In this document: in pieces, positions 26,443-35,234 of the stretch
Layout of the letters: every line of letters starts with the position of its first letter
Position numbering within the stretch: position 1 is the first letter of the stretch
From: Streptomyces sp. CB02400
Lineage (GTDB): Bacteria > Actinomycetota > Actinomycetes > Streptomycetales > Streptomycetaceae
Reading direction: 5' to 3'
Assembly (NCBI RefSeq): GCF_001905725.1
Contig: NZ_LIWB01000002.1
Span: forward strand, 25,357-89,356
Length of the DNA: 64,000 bases
Translations under genes and position numbers: made by a program
Notes under the pieces: generated by a model
The model's input: only the letters and a program-made list of their open reading frames with translations
The model's database searches: none
Told to the model about the DNA's origin: nothing

Positions 26443-27788
26443 CGCCGCACCTCCCGCCGAAGCCGCCGTACGTTGAACCACATCACCGGGATGACGAGCA
26501 GCAGCAGGAACACCGCGATCGCGCTGGCGATGCCCGGCTGGTCCGCCGCGAAGCCCTTGCGGTACAGCTCCAGCGCGAGGACGTTGGCGTCGTCCTGGGA
26601 CGAGCCCGGGGCGATGATGAAGACCAGGTCGAACACCTTCAGCACATTGATCATCAGGGTGACGGTGACGACCGCGAGGACCGGCGCCAGCAGCGGCACC
26701 GTGACACGTCTGAACACCTGCCACTCGTTCGCGCCGTCCACCCGCGCCGCCTCCAGCAGCTCCCGGGGCATCCCCGCGAGCCCGGCCGCGATCAGCACCA
26801 TCGCGAAGCCCGCCCACATCCAGATGTACGAGCCGATGATCGCCGGTGTGACCAGCGACGGGCCGAGCCAGTCGAGGCCGTTGTACGGCTCGGCGAAGTT
26901 GCTCGCCGGGAGCCGCAGTTGTGCCCCGTCGGCCTTCGAGGAGAAGGAGAACGTGCCGTCGTCGCCCGCCGTGGCCGTCTCCACCACCTCGCCGTCCTTG
27001 ACGGCCTCGATCTTCATCCCCGGATAGCCCAGCTCGGCCGCGTCGACGCCGTTCAGCGTGCCGACGCCCTTGCCGCGGGTGAAGTCCTGCCAGGTGGTGC
27101 CGGTGATCCGGTCGTCCTCCGGCTTCGGCGCCGCCGCCCGCTCCGCGTCGTCCGGCATCAGGTCCGGGGCGACCCCGACCAGCGGCAGCGTCACCGTGTC
27201 ACCGGCGCTCACCGTCCCCTTGGTGATGAACGCGCCCCCGCCGGCCGGTTCCAGCGGCGACTCGCGGCCCGGGTGCGCCTTCGGGAACGCCGACGACTGG
27301 GCGAAGGTGTCGTGCACCCCCACCCACACCGCGTTCGCCACGCCCTTGTCCGGGTCCTGGTCGTACACCAGCCGGAAGATGATCCCGGCCGCCAGCATCG
27401 AGATCGCCATCGGCATGAAGACGACCAGCTTGAACGCCGTGCCCCAGCGCACCCGTTCGGTCAGCACCGCGAAGACCAGACCGAGGGCGGTCGCGATCGT
27501 CGGCGCGAACACCACCCAGATGACGTTGTTCTTCAGGGCCGTGCGGATGCCGTCGTCGGTGAACAGCGCCCGGTAGTTGTCGAATCCGGCGAAGCCGTCG
27601 CCGGACTGGTCGTAGAAGCTGCGGACGACGGAGTACCCGATCGGGTAGACCACGAGCGCACCGAGCAGCACGAGCGCGGGCAGCAGGAACAGCGCCGCCA
27701 CAGTTCCGCGGGTGCCGGTGACGCTCTTGCGCGACTTGGGAGCGGCAGGGGCCGCCTTCGGTGCCCCTGCCGCCGTGTCCGACGCCAT
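26439..27788 (-). CDS. Sugar ABC transporter permease, MalF-like, with large extracytoplasmic insertion
   Basis: 449 residues, about 150 longer than usual CUT1 permeases. Helices 1-3 lie at about 27-58, 87-113 and 118-140. Residues about 146-305 form a hydrophilic insertion that should face the outside, with beta-strand-like segments (GTVSAGDTVTLPLVG, IEAVKDGEVVETATAGDDG, FSFSSKADGAQLRL). The remaining helices carry the EAA loop RELLEAARVDGANEWQVFRR. In E. coli MalF a similarly placed loop (P2) contacts the binding protein, so this insertion may do the same. The gene follows the lipoprotein gene after 7 bp and overlaps the next permease gene. Confidence 0.9.
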   Translation of the reverse strand: MASDTAAGAPKAAPAAPKSRKSVTGTRGTVAALFLLPALVLLGALVVYPIGYSVVRSFYDQSGDGFAGFDNYRALFTDDGIRTALKNNVIWVVFAPTIATALGLVFAVLTERVRWGTAFKLVVFMPMAISMLAAGIIFRLVYDQDPDKGVANAVWVGVHDTFAQSSAFPKAHPGRESPLEPAGGGAFITKGTVSAGDTVTLPLVGVAPDLMPDDAERAAAPKPEDDRITGTTWQDFTRGKGVGTLNGVDAAELGYPGMKIEAVKDGEVVETATAGDDGTFSFSSKADGAQLRLPASNFAEPYNGLDWLGPSLVTPAIIGSYIWMWAGFAMVLIAAGLAGMPRELLEAARVDGANEWQVFRRVTVPLLAPVLAVVTVTLMINVLKVFDLVFIIAPGSSQDDANVLALELYRKGFAADQPGIASAIAVFLLLLVIPVMWFNVRRLRREVRR

Positions 27789-27795
27789 CGCCGGA

Positions 27796-29199
27796 TCAGT
27801 TCCCGTACGCCGCGGCCGCGTCGGCCTCCAGCTTCGCCTGCGTACCGGCGACGTCCTCCGGGTTCTTCAGGAAGTCCTGGAGGATCTTCCACTCGCCCTT
27901 GCCGGGCGTGCCGCCGAACGCCTGCGGGGCCTGGTCGGACATGTCGAAGCGGAAGTCGTCCCCGGAGTCGACGAGCGCCTTGGCGATCTTCTGCTGGACC
28001 TCGTTCGGGTACGCCGAGGCCGGCACGTTCTTGTTCGGCGAGAGGTAGCCGCCGAGCCCGGCGTGGATGCGCGCGGCGTCCGGGGAGGCGAGGAAGGTCG
28101 CCAGCGCCTGGGACGCCTCGGAGTCCTCCAGGATCACCGCCGCGTCGCCGCCGGACACCACGGGCGGGGTGTCACCGACCGCCGGGAACGGGAACACCTT
28201 GGCGTCCGTGCCCACCTTCGCCTCGGTCTCGCCGATGTTGACCTGCGCGAAGTCGCCCTCGTAGACCATGCCTGCCTTGGGCTGGTCACCGCCGGTGAAG
28301 GTCTGCGTCACGGACGTCGGGAAATCGGTCCCCAGCGCGCCGGAGGCGACGTAGTCCTTCCTGCCCCAGATCTCGGCGAGCGTGGTCAGCGCCTCCTTGA
28401 CGGAGGGGTCCGTCCACTTGATCTCGTGCTGGGCCAACTGGTCGTACTTCTCCGGTCCGGCCTGGGAGAGGTAGACGTTCTCGAACCAGTCGGTGAGCGT
28501 CCAGCCTTCGGCGCCGCCGACCGAGAACGGGGTGACACCGGAGTCGTAGACCATCTGCGCGGTGGTGAGCAGTTCGTCCCACGTCTTCGGCTCGGCGGCG
28601 CCCGCGTTCTCGAAGACCTGGGCGTTGTACCAGATCAGCGACTTGTTGGCGGCCTTGTAGTAGACGCCGTACTGCTTGCCGTCGACCTTGCCGATGTCCT
28701 GCCAGCCCTGCGAGTAGTTCTCGCCGAGCTCCTTGGCCGCCTCGGCGCCGAGCGGCTTGGCCCAGCCCTTGTCGACGGCCTGCCTGATGGCGCCCGGCTG
28801 CGGCAGCATCGCCACGTCCGGCGGGGCGCCGCCCGCGACCTTCGAGCCGAGGAAGTTGATGATCGGGTCCTGGGCGGGGACGAAGGTCACCTTGGCGCCG
28901 GTGCGCTTCTCGAACTCCGCGAGGACCTTCTTGAAGTTGGCCTGCTCGGCGCCGGTCCACACGGCGGCGACCTCGAGGCTCGCGCCGTCCAGCTTGGGAA
29001 GGGTGACGGTGGTCCCGGTCTCGCCGCCGCCCTTGTTCTCGTCATCGCTGTTGCTGTCGTCGTCGCCCCCGCCGCACGCGGTGAGCGAGACCGCGAGCAC
29101 TCCCGCGGCGAGCGCCGCGGCGGCCCTGCGGGTGCGGGGGGCCGTCACGTGGTTCTCAGACGACCTGCGTGTCCGGATGATCCTGCTCGTCCTGCGCAT
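27796..29199 (-). CDS. Sugar-binding lipoprotein of ABC importer (solute-binding protein)
   Basis: 467 residues from ATG 29199 (a GTG one codon upstream, or the GTG at 29148, are alternatives). The signal peptide ends in the lipobox SLTAC followed by GGGDDDSN, so the mature protein is a membrane-anchored lipoprotein. Typical family-1 binding-protein features: FKKVLAEFEKRTGAKVTFVP, PPDVAMLPQPGAIRQAVDKG, and aromatic-rich pockets such as GAEGWTLTDWFENVYLS. It captures an oligosaccharide outside the cell for the two permeases downstream. The sugar is not identifiable. No adjacent LacI-type regulator is present, unlike most Streptomyces sugar importers. Confidence 0.93.
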   Translation of the reverse strand: MRRTSRIIRTRRSSENHVTAPRTRRAAAALAAGVLAVSLTACGGGDDDSNSDDENKGGGETGTTVTLPKLDGASLEVAAVWTGAEQANFKKVLAEFEKRTGAKVTFVPAQDPIINFLGSKVAGGAPPDVAMLPQPGAIRQAVDKGWAKPLGAEAAKELGENYSQGWQDIGKVDGKQYGVYYKAANKSLIWYNAQVFENAGAAEPKTWDELLTTAQMVYDSGVTPFSVGGAEGWTLTDWFENVYLSQAGPEKYDQLAQHEIKWTDPSVKEALTTLAEIWGRKDYVASGALGTDFPTSVTQTFTGGDQPKAGMVYEGDFAQVNIGETEAKVGTDAKVFPFPAVGDTPPVVSGGDAAVILEDSEASQALATFLASPDAARIHAGLGGYLSPNKNVPASAYPNEVQQKIAKALVDSGDDFRFDMSDQAPQAFGGTPGKGEWKILQDFLKNPEDVAGTQAKLEADAAAAYGN

Positions 29200-29511
29200 C
29201 ACTGCCCCGTTCTTCGTACTCCGTCGAACGCCGAGCGCTGTCCCGTGCGCTCTGGTCTACGCCCGGGGGGTAGGGGTGGCAAGACCGCCTCCCGTGTCAA
29301 GACGGCTATCGTGACCGCGTCGTGACCAGGCGTCACCGGTCGGTGCGGACAAGGCCCGCGTAACCGCGGGCAGTCGCATGCCGCGTCAGCCGCGGGCAGT
29401 CGTGCCGCTGGGGCGGCACGGGTGGGCGCGACGGCACCCCCGCAAGCGCCGGGCCGCGCGAACACCCCCGCCCAGCCCTCACCCCGTGCACCCGCACAAC
29501 CGACCGCCCCG
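29200..29511 (-). promoter_or_regulatory. Leader/promoter region of the sugar importer operon
   Basis: A 312-bp gap between the importer and the FHA-FtsK gene. On the minus strand TTGACA (29300-29295) is a good -35; a matching -10 about 17-22 bases downstream is weak (ACCCCT/TACCCC). A 13-bp direct repeat, ccgcgggcagtcg, occurs at 29364-29376 and 29390-29402 upstream of it. No coding sequence is supported here. Confidence 0.45.
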
Positions 29512-32500
29512 TCAGAGCAGCGACGGCACCTCCGCCGCAGCAACCTGCCGCGCGGCCCGCTCCAACGCACTGGCGAGCAGAGCCAGATCGGTGGGCCCGT
29601 TACCGAGCTCACGAACCTGCCGCCGAGCCGGCGGATCCCCCATCCGATGCCACTCCAGAGGCACGACCGTCGGCCGCAAAGTCGCCGTCCGCGGAATACG
29701 ACCGGTCACCCGACCCCCCTGGAACGCCGTCTCCCGCCCGTCCGGCAGGACCACCCGCCCCCGCCCCGGCGCAGGCTCCTCCGGCCCGCCCCCCGACACC
29801 ACCGCGTCGAGCGCGACCCGCAGCGACGCCTGCCGCACCGGCTCGCTCTGCGCCGTACGGTCGCAGGGCCCGCTGGCCACCACCAGATGCACGCCCAGCC
29901 GCTCACCGTCCCGCGCCACCGCCTCCAGCGCCCGCATCACCGATCCGGCGGCGGGCCGCCCGGGCGAGCCGAGCGCCGGGGACACGAGCGCGTCCAGATC
30001 GTCCACGACCACCACCAGCCGGGGCAGCGGCGGCGCGGCCCCGGTCTTGCGCCGGTCCGCCCCCGGCCGCAGCCGCAGCGTCGAACTCGGCGGGGTGTCG
30101 AGGTCCCCGTTCTGCTCCGCGCGGGACGCGACCGCCGTGCGCTGGGCGACCATACGGTCCGACAGCTCCCGTCCGGTGTGCCACTCCGTGAAGTCCGACC
30201 GGCCCAGCAGCTCCGCGCGCCGCTTCAGCTCGGCGCTCAGGGACTGCGCGAACTCCCGCATCCGCACCGGGTCGTTGGCGCACAGATGCGTGGTGACATG
30301 CGGTACGTCCGTACAGACACGCAGGCCCTCGCCGGGCGCGTCGCCCGTCGTGGGCACACCCCGGCCGTCGACCAGCACGATGCCCAGCCGGTCGGGACGC
30401 TCGGCGGCGGCCAGCGAGGCGACGACCGCCCGCAGCAGTTCCGTACGACCGCTGCCGGACGGCCCCTCGACCAGCAGATGCGGTCCGTCGGCGGCGAGGT
30501 CGGCGGTGACCGGTCCGCGCGGACCGGCGCCCAGTATGGCGGTGACGCGTCCGCCGAGCGCCTGGGTGTCGTCGGCCGCGTCCGCCCAGCGGGCCATCAG
30601 CGAGGCCGGGGTGGCCCGGGCCAGGCCCAGTTCGTCGAGGAGCCGCGCCGACCGGGGCAGCGGCGCCGACACGCGCGCGTGCCGCTCCCCGCCGGTGCCG
30701 TCCGTGCGCAGCGGCGCGAGCGCCCGCGCGAACCGCTCGGCCCAGGCGGGGGAGACCGCGTCGACCGTGGCGAGGGTGCCGTGGCCGACGGGGCCGGGGG
30801 GACGACCGGAGCCGGTCCCGGCCACCCGCAGCAGGCGCAGGGCGGTCGCCACGTCCCCGCTGAGCAGGGCGACGGCCCCGCACCGCCGGAACGTCGGCGC
30901 CACCGCGCAGGCCGCCTCGTACGTCTCCGTCACCGGGGACACGGGGGAGGCGGCGGCCGTCTCGGCGAGGCACACCACGTGGATCCCGGCCCGGGGCCCC
31001 TCCAGGGCCAGCCGTGCCACCGCCTCGCGCGCGTCGGGGCCGCCGGGGTCACCGTCCACGACGACCACGGTGTACGGCCCTTCGCCGCCGGATATGCGGG
31101 GGGCCGCGTGGTCGTGGTCCGCCAGCCGGCGCAGCAGTTCCTCGGCGCGGGCCGTGGCCTGTTCGTGGTCGTGCGCGAGGAGCAGGCGGCAGTCCTGGCC
31201 GTGCCCCGGGCGTACGTGCGGCAGCCAGCCCAGCCAGGACCACTCGGCGGTGCGCTCCGCCAGGGGGCGGGAGTGGTCCGCGGCGATCAGGACGATCTCC
31301 AGGGAGTCGGGGGAGTGCAGCGCGGCGAGCTGGGCGAGTACCGCGCGGGCCAGCCCGGCGAGCCGCTCACGCGGGCCGGCCAGTCCCAGCGCGCCGACCT
31401 CACGCAGCCCCGAGGTCACCGGTACGGCGGGCAGCAGGCCCGAGCCGTCCGGCGCCGCCCGGTCCGCCGTGCCGAGCCGCACCGCGAGCGCCTCCGGGTG
31501 CCCCGGCCCGCGCTCCCACAACCGGGGGCCGGGGCCGAGCGCGGTCAGCAGCAGCGTGGCGGGGTCCGGCCAGGTCTCGGGCATGGCGGGGGCGGTTGCG
31601 CCCGGGTCGGGTGCGCCACCGGAGCCCTCCTCGTCGTGGGTGGCCCACGCGGCCTCCGGTTCCTGCCGTCCACCGGTCAGCCGCCGTGCCCAGGCGGTGA
31701 GTCCACCGCGCCTGCGCCCGCCCGTCGGCCGGGTGAGGTCGGTGCCGCGCACGGGGGTGCCCTTGCGGGTGCCGGGGAACTCCTCGTGCGGAATGAAGGG
31801 TGCCCCGGTGGGCATGTGGCCGGTGGCGGGCCCGGTGGTCGGGCCGGTGAGGCGGCCGGGCGCCGGGACGGCCGTCCCGGCGGCGTCGCGTTCGGGAGCG
31901 GCGGCGTCGGGGTCCGCACCGCGCGCGCCCACGCCGGAGCGCCCCGCGTGCGTGTCCCCGTCGGCGGGCGACGACCGCGAGACGCGGCGGCCCTTGGGGA
32001 GGTGGGGCACGTCTCCCCGGGTGACCGTGTGTACCGTGCGCCCCCCGGGGGCGGGGTCGGTGCGCTCGATCCCGGGGGCGCGGCCCTGTCCCGGCACTCG
32101 CGGCGGTTGGCCCGCACCGTCCCACCGCGTCGTGTCCGGTGTCTCCCGTACGCCCTGTACGTCCTCCCGTACGTCCGGTGGCGTCACGGCCCAGCCGGCC
32201 GAGCCGTGGGCGTGGTGGGTGGGTGCCGTCGGTGCCGCCACGCGTGCGTGGGCGTCCTCGTCGTCGGCCTGCCAGGCCGGGGGCGGTACCCGTACGTGCC
32301 CCTCGCCGTCCGGTGTCGTGGCCGCTCGCGCGGGGGGACCCGCCGTCGGGGTCAGGCGCAGGGCCGACTCGCCGATGCGCAGGAGCGCGCCCGGGGCGAG
32401 GCGGACCGGGCGGGGGCCCACGCGCCGGCCGTCCAGGGTCGTGCCGTTGGTGGAGTCGAGGTCGACGACCGAGACGCCGCCGTCCGGGGCGACCGTCACG

Positions 32501-32940
32501 GCGCAGTGCAGCCGGGAGACGTCCGGGTCGTCGAGCGGCACGTCGGCGTCGGCGGAACGGCCTATGCGGATCTCGCCGCCGTGCAGCAGGTGCACCCCGC
32601 CCGCGTCGGGACCGGCGACGACGTGCAGCCGGGTCGGGGCCTCGTCCAGCTCGGGATGCGGCTCGGGCTCGCCGGGGGCGCCCACGGCCAGCACCGCGCC
32701 GTCGATCAGCGGCGGCTCGCCCAGCGTGCAGCGCTGGGCGTCGAGCCGCTGGTCACCGGCGTACAGCACCGGTGAGCCGGACGAGCCGTCACCGCCGGAG
32801 ACCACCGAGGCCAGCGCGGAGGCGACCGCGGCCAGGGCCGTGCCCGCGGGCGCCGTGACCAGCACGTCACAGCTCGCGGCCCGCTCCCGCGCGGGGGAGG
32901 AGGGGCCCAGCGGGTCTACGACGGTCAGCCGGATCTGCAT
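29512..32940 (-). CDS. FHA and FtsK/SpoIIIE domain ATPase
   Basis: 1,142 residues from the ATG at 32940 (AAGGGA upstream); the open frame continues beyond it but crosses a promoter region. N-terminal about 70 residues look ubiquitin-like (MQIRLTVVDPLGPSSP). A forkhead-associated domain follows at about 100-180: IRIGRSADADVPLDD, VSRLHCAVTV, DSTNGTTLDGRRVG; such domains bind phosphothreonine. A long low-complexity linker (about 190-430) leads to a FtsK/SpoIIIE-like P-loop region with Walker A GPSGSGRTELL (about 824) and Walker B VVVVDDLDAL (about 975). Only this one P-loop is intact, and no membrane helix is seen, unlike FtsK or type VII EccC. It is divergent from the Ser/Thr kinase genes, making a phospho-regulated ATPase plausible. 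Confidence 0.88.
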   Translation of the reverse strand: MQIRLTVVDPLGPSSPARERAASCDVLVTAPAGTALAAVASALASVVSGGDGSSGSPVLYAGDQRLDAQRCTLGEPPLIDGAVLAVGAPGEPEPHPELDEAPTRLHVVAGPDAGGVHLLHGGEIRIGRSADADVPLDDPDVSRLHCAVTVAPDGGVSVVDLDSTNGTTLDGRRVGPRPVRLAPGALLRIGESALRLTPTAGPPARAATTPDGEGHVRVPPPAWQADDEDAHARVAAPTAPTHHAHGSAGWAVTPPDVREDVQGVRETPDTTRWDGAGQPPRVPGQGRAPGIERTDPAPGGRTVHTVTRGDVPHLPKGRRVSRSSPADGDTHAGRSGVGARGADPDAAAPERDAAGTAVPAPGRLTGPTTGPATGHMPTGAPFIPHEEFPGTRKGTPVRGTDLTRPTGGRRRGGLTAWARRLTGGRQEPEAAWATHDEEGSGGAPDPGATAPAMPETWPDPATLLLTALGPGPRLWERGPGHPEALAVRLGTADRAAPDGSGLLPAVPVTSGLREVGALGLAGPRERLAGLARAVLAQLAALHSPDSLEIVLIAADHSRPLAERTAEWSWLGWLPHVRPGHGQDCRLLLAHDHEQATARAEELLRRLADHDHAAPRISGGEGPYTVVVVDGDPGGPDAREAVARLALEGPRAGIHVVCLAETAAASPVSPVTETYEAACAVAPTFRRCGAVALLSGDVATALRLLRVAGTGSGRPPGPVGHGTLATVDAVSPAWAERFARALAPLRTDGTGGERHARVSAPLPRSARLLDELGLARATPASLMARWADAADDTQALGGRVTAILGAGPRGPVTADLAADGPHLLVEGPSGSGRTELLRAVVASLAAAERPDRLGIVLVDGRGVPTTGDAPGEGLRVCTDVPHVTTHLCANDPVRMREFAQSLSAELKRRAELLGRSDFTEWHTGRELSDRMVAQRTAVASRAEQNGDLDTPPSSTLRLRPGADRRKTGAAPPLPRLVVVVDDLDALVSPALGSPGRPAAGSVMRALEAVARDGERLGVHLVVASGPCDRTAQSEPVRQASLRVALDAVVSGGGPEEPAPGRGRVVLPDGRETAFQGGRVTGRIPRTATLRPTVVPLEWHRMGDPPARRQVRELGNGPTDLALLASALERAARQVAAAEVPSLL

Positions 32941-33421
32941 CGCCGTCAGCGGTCCCTTCTGCGCGGGCGCCCGCGACGCGGGGGGACACCACCGCCCCGC
33001 GGATCCCCCGACCGCGGACTTCCCCCACCGCCACACGCGCACGTACGGCCAGTACTGCACGCATCCTCGCACCTGCCACCGACAACGCGCCCGCCCTCCG
33101 GCAGCAAATGATCTTGATTGGTCGGCTCTGCCCGTAAAAGTGCCTGACCGGTGAGGAGCGAATGATCGTTCAGAGTCCGCTTGAGATCGGTCACGTCCGG
33201 CATGCGGCAACCAACGGACCGAGTCGAGCGTCTTTCCTTCGGAACGTTCAGGACCTTCGAACCCGGACGGGAACCGGTACGTAAGACCCACCGTGAGATC
33301 ACCGTGAGATCACGTCGAAGACGACCAGCCGGTATCCCGCGTGGCGGCACTACAGTGGGTCGGAACATTCCGTAGCACGGTGGACCACGGTGTACGCCAG
33401 GCAAGCAGCAGGGAGCGCGAC
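32941..33421. promoter_or_regulatory. Divergent intergenic region between FHA-FtsK gene and pkaA
   Basis: 481 bp without a supported gene. The left half is GC-rich; from about 33100 it becomes AT-richer (aaatgatcttgattggtc, cccgtaaaagtgcc). An 11-bp unit accgtgagatc is duplicated in tandem at 33290-33300 and 33301-33311. TACAGT (33350-33355) is a possible -10 for pkaA. The spacing suggests at least two promoters facing away from each other. Confidence 0.5.
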
Positions 33422-35125
33422 GTGCGGCCGGTTGGCAGCAAGTACCTCCTCGAGGAGCCGCTCGGTCGCGGCGCCACGGGGACCGTCTGGCGAGCCCGCC
33501 AGCGGGAGACCGCGGGCGCCGAGGCGGCCGTGCCCGGACAGCCCGGCGAGACCGTCGCGATCAAGGTCCTCAAGGAGGAGCTCGCCAACGACGCCGACAT
33601 CGTGACGCGCTTCCTCCGCGAGCGCTCCGTCCTGCTCCGGCTCACCCACCCCAACATCGTCCGGGTCCGCGACCTGGTCGTCGAGGGCGATCTGCTGGCG
33701 CTGGTCATGGACCTCGTCGAGGGCCCCGACCTGCACCGCCACCTCCGTGAGAACGGTCCCTTCACCCCCGTCGCCGCCGCCCTGCTGACCGCGCAGATCG
33801 CCGACGCGCTCGGCGCCAGCCACGCCGACGGCGTGGTGCACCGCGACCTGAAGCCCGCCAACGTCCTGCTCAAGCAGCAGGGCGGCGAGATGCACCCGAT
33901 GCTGACCGACTTCGGCATCGCCCGCCTCGCCGACTCCCCGGGCCTCACCCGCACCCACGAGTTCGTCGGCACGCCCGCGTACATCGCGCCCGAGTCCGCC
34001 GAGGGCCGCCCGCAGACCTCCGCCGTCGACATCTACGGCGCCGGCATCCTGCTCTACGAGCTGGTCACCGGCCGCCCGCCGTTCTCCGGCGGCTCCGCCC
34101 TGGAGGTGCTGCACCAGCACCTGAGCGCCGAACCGCGCCGCCCCTCCACGGTCCCCGACCCGCTGTGGACGGTCATCGAGCGCTGCCTGCGCAAGAACCC
34201 CGACCAGCGGCCCAGCGCCGAGAACCTCGCGCGCGGCCTGCGCGTCGTCGCCGACGGCATCGGCGTGCACGCGAACTCCGCGCAGATCGCCGCCGCCGAG
34301 AACGTCGGCGCGCTCCTCGCCCCGGACCCGGCGCCCGCGCCCGTACCCGGCGCGCCCGGCGGGGACGCCGACCCGACGCAGGTGCTGCCGCACGGCGCGA
34401 GCGCCTACGACCCCAACGGCGCGACCAGCGTCCTGCCGCAGACCGGCGGCCCGGCGGGCGCCGCCGACCCCACGGCCGTCATGCCCCCCGTACCGCCCGG
34501 ACAGCCGGGGCAGCCCGGCGGCCCCGGAGCCGGCCCGGAGGACCCGCACCCCTGGCAGAACCAGCTCCGCGCGGCCCGTGACCGCAACGAGCAGACCCAG
34601 GTCCAGTACCTCGACCCGAGCGAGGACCCGCTGCGCCGCCGCCCCCAGCGGCAGGTCGCCCGGCCCCAGCAGCAGCAGCCGCCGCAGCCGCAGCAGCGGC
34701 GCCCGCAGCCCCAGCAGCGGCCCGGCCCGGGGTACGGCTACCCGCAGCAGCCCCCGCCGCAGCAGTACGCCCCGCCGCCGGAGCCGCAGCGCCGGCAGCA
34801 GCCCCAGCCCCAGCCGCAGCGGTACGCACCCCCGCCCCCGCCGCCGGAGCCGCAGCGTCCGGTCCGGGAGCCCCGGCAGCCCCGGCAGCGCGGCGCCAAC
34901 CCGATGCGCATCCCCGGCCTGGGCTGTCTGAAGGGCTGCCTGTTCACGATCCTCATCCTGTTCGTCGCGAGCTGGCTGATCTGGGAGCTGAGCCCGCTCC
35001 AGGACTGGATCGGCACCGGCAAGGGCTACTGGGACCAGCTCAGCGACTGGTTCGGCTCGGTGACGGGCTGGATCGAGGACCTGGGCGGCTCCGACGAGCC
35101 CTCGGTGCCCTCCGGGACGAACTGA
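33422..35125 (+). CDS. pkaA: Membrane Ser/Thr protein kinase PkaA
   Basis: 567 residues from the GTG at 33422, six bases behind AGGGAG. The Hanks-type kinase domain spans about residues 8-280: glycine loop LGRGATGTVW, catalytic Lys in ETVAIKVLK, HRDLKPANVLL, TDFGIARL and GTPAYIAPESAEG. A disordered Pro/Gln/Arg-rich section (about 310-490) follows, then one membrane helix (CLFTILILFVASWLIWEL, about 503-522) and a short external tail, without PASTA domains. It phosphorylates proteins on Ser/Thr at the membrane. pkaB follows after 109 bp, and the FHA-FtsK gene is divergent, suggesting a signalling unit. The gene name comes from the known S. coelicolor pkaA-pkaB pair. Confidence 0.9.
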   Translation: MRPVGSKYLLEEPLGRGATGTVWRARQRETAGAEAAVPGQPGETVAIKVLKEELANDADIVTRFLRERSVLLRLTHPNIVRVRDLVVEGDLLALVMDLVEGPDLHRHLRENGPFTPVAAALLTAQIADALGASHADGVVHRDLKPANVLLKQQGGEMHPMLTDFGIARLADSPGLTRTHEFVGTPAYIAPESAEGRPQTSAVDIYGAGILLYELVTGRPPFSGGSALEVLHQHLSAEPRRPSTVPDPLWTVIERCLRKNPDQRPSAENLARGLRVVADGIGVHANSAQIAAAENVGALLAPDPAPAPVPGAPGGDADPTQVLPHGASAYDPNGATSVLPQTGGPAGAADPTAVMPPVPPGQPGQPGGPGAGPEDPHPWQNQLRAARDRNEQTQVQYLDPSEDPLRRRPQRQVARPQQQQPPQPQQRRPQPQQRPGPGYGYPQQPPPQQYAPPPEPQRRQQPQPQPQRYAPPPPPPEPQRPVREPRQPRQRGANPMRIPGLGCLKGCLFTILILFVASWLIWELSPLQDWIGTGKGYWDQLSDWFGSVTGWIEDLGGSDEPSVPSGTN

Positions 35126-35234
35126 GCCTGTTTGCTGATTTGTCGACATCTGAAGGCTGATTTCCGGATCCGCCGTGAAGGCCGGCGCCCCGGACGCGTA
35201 GTTTTAGCGACAACACGCGTCGGTAGGAGCAGTC

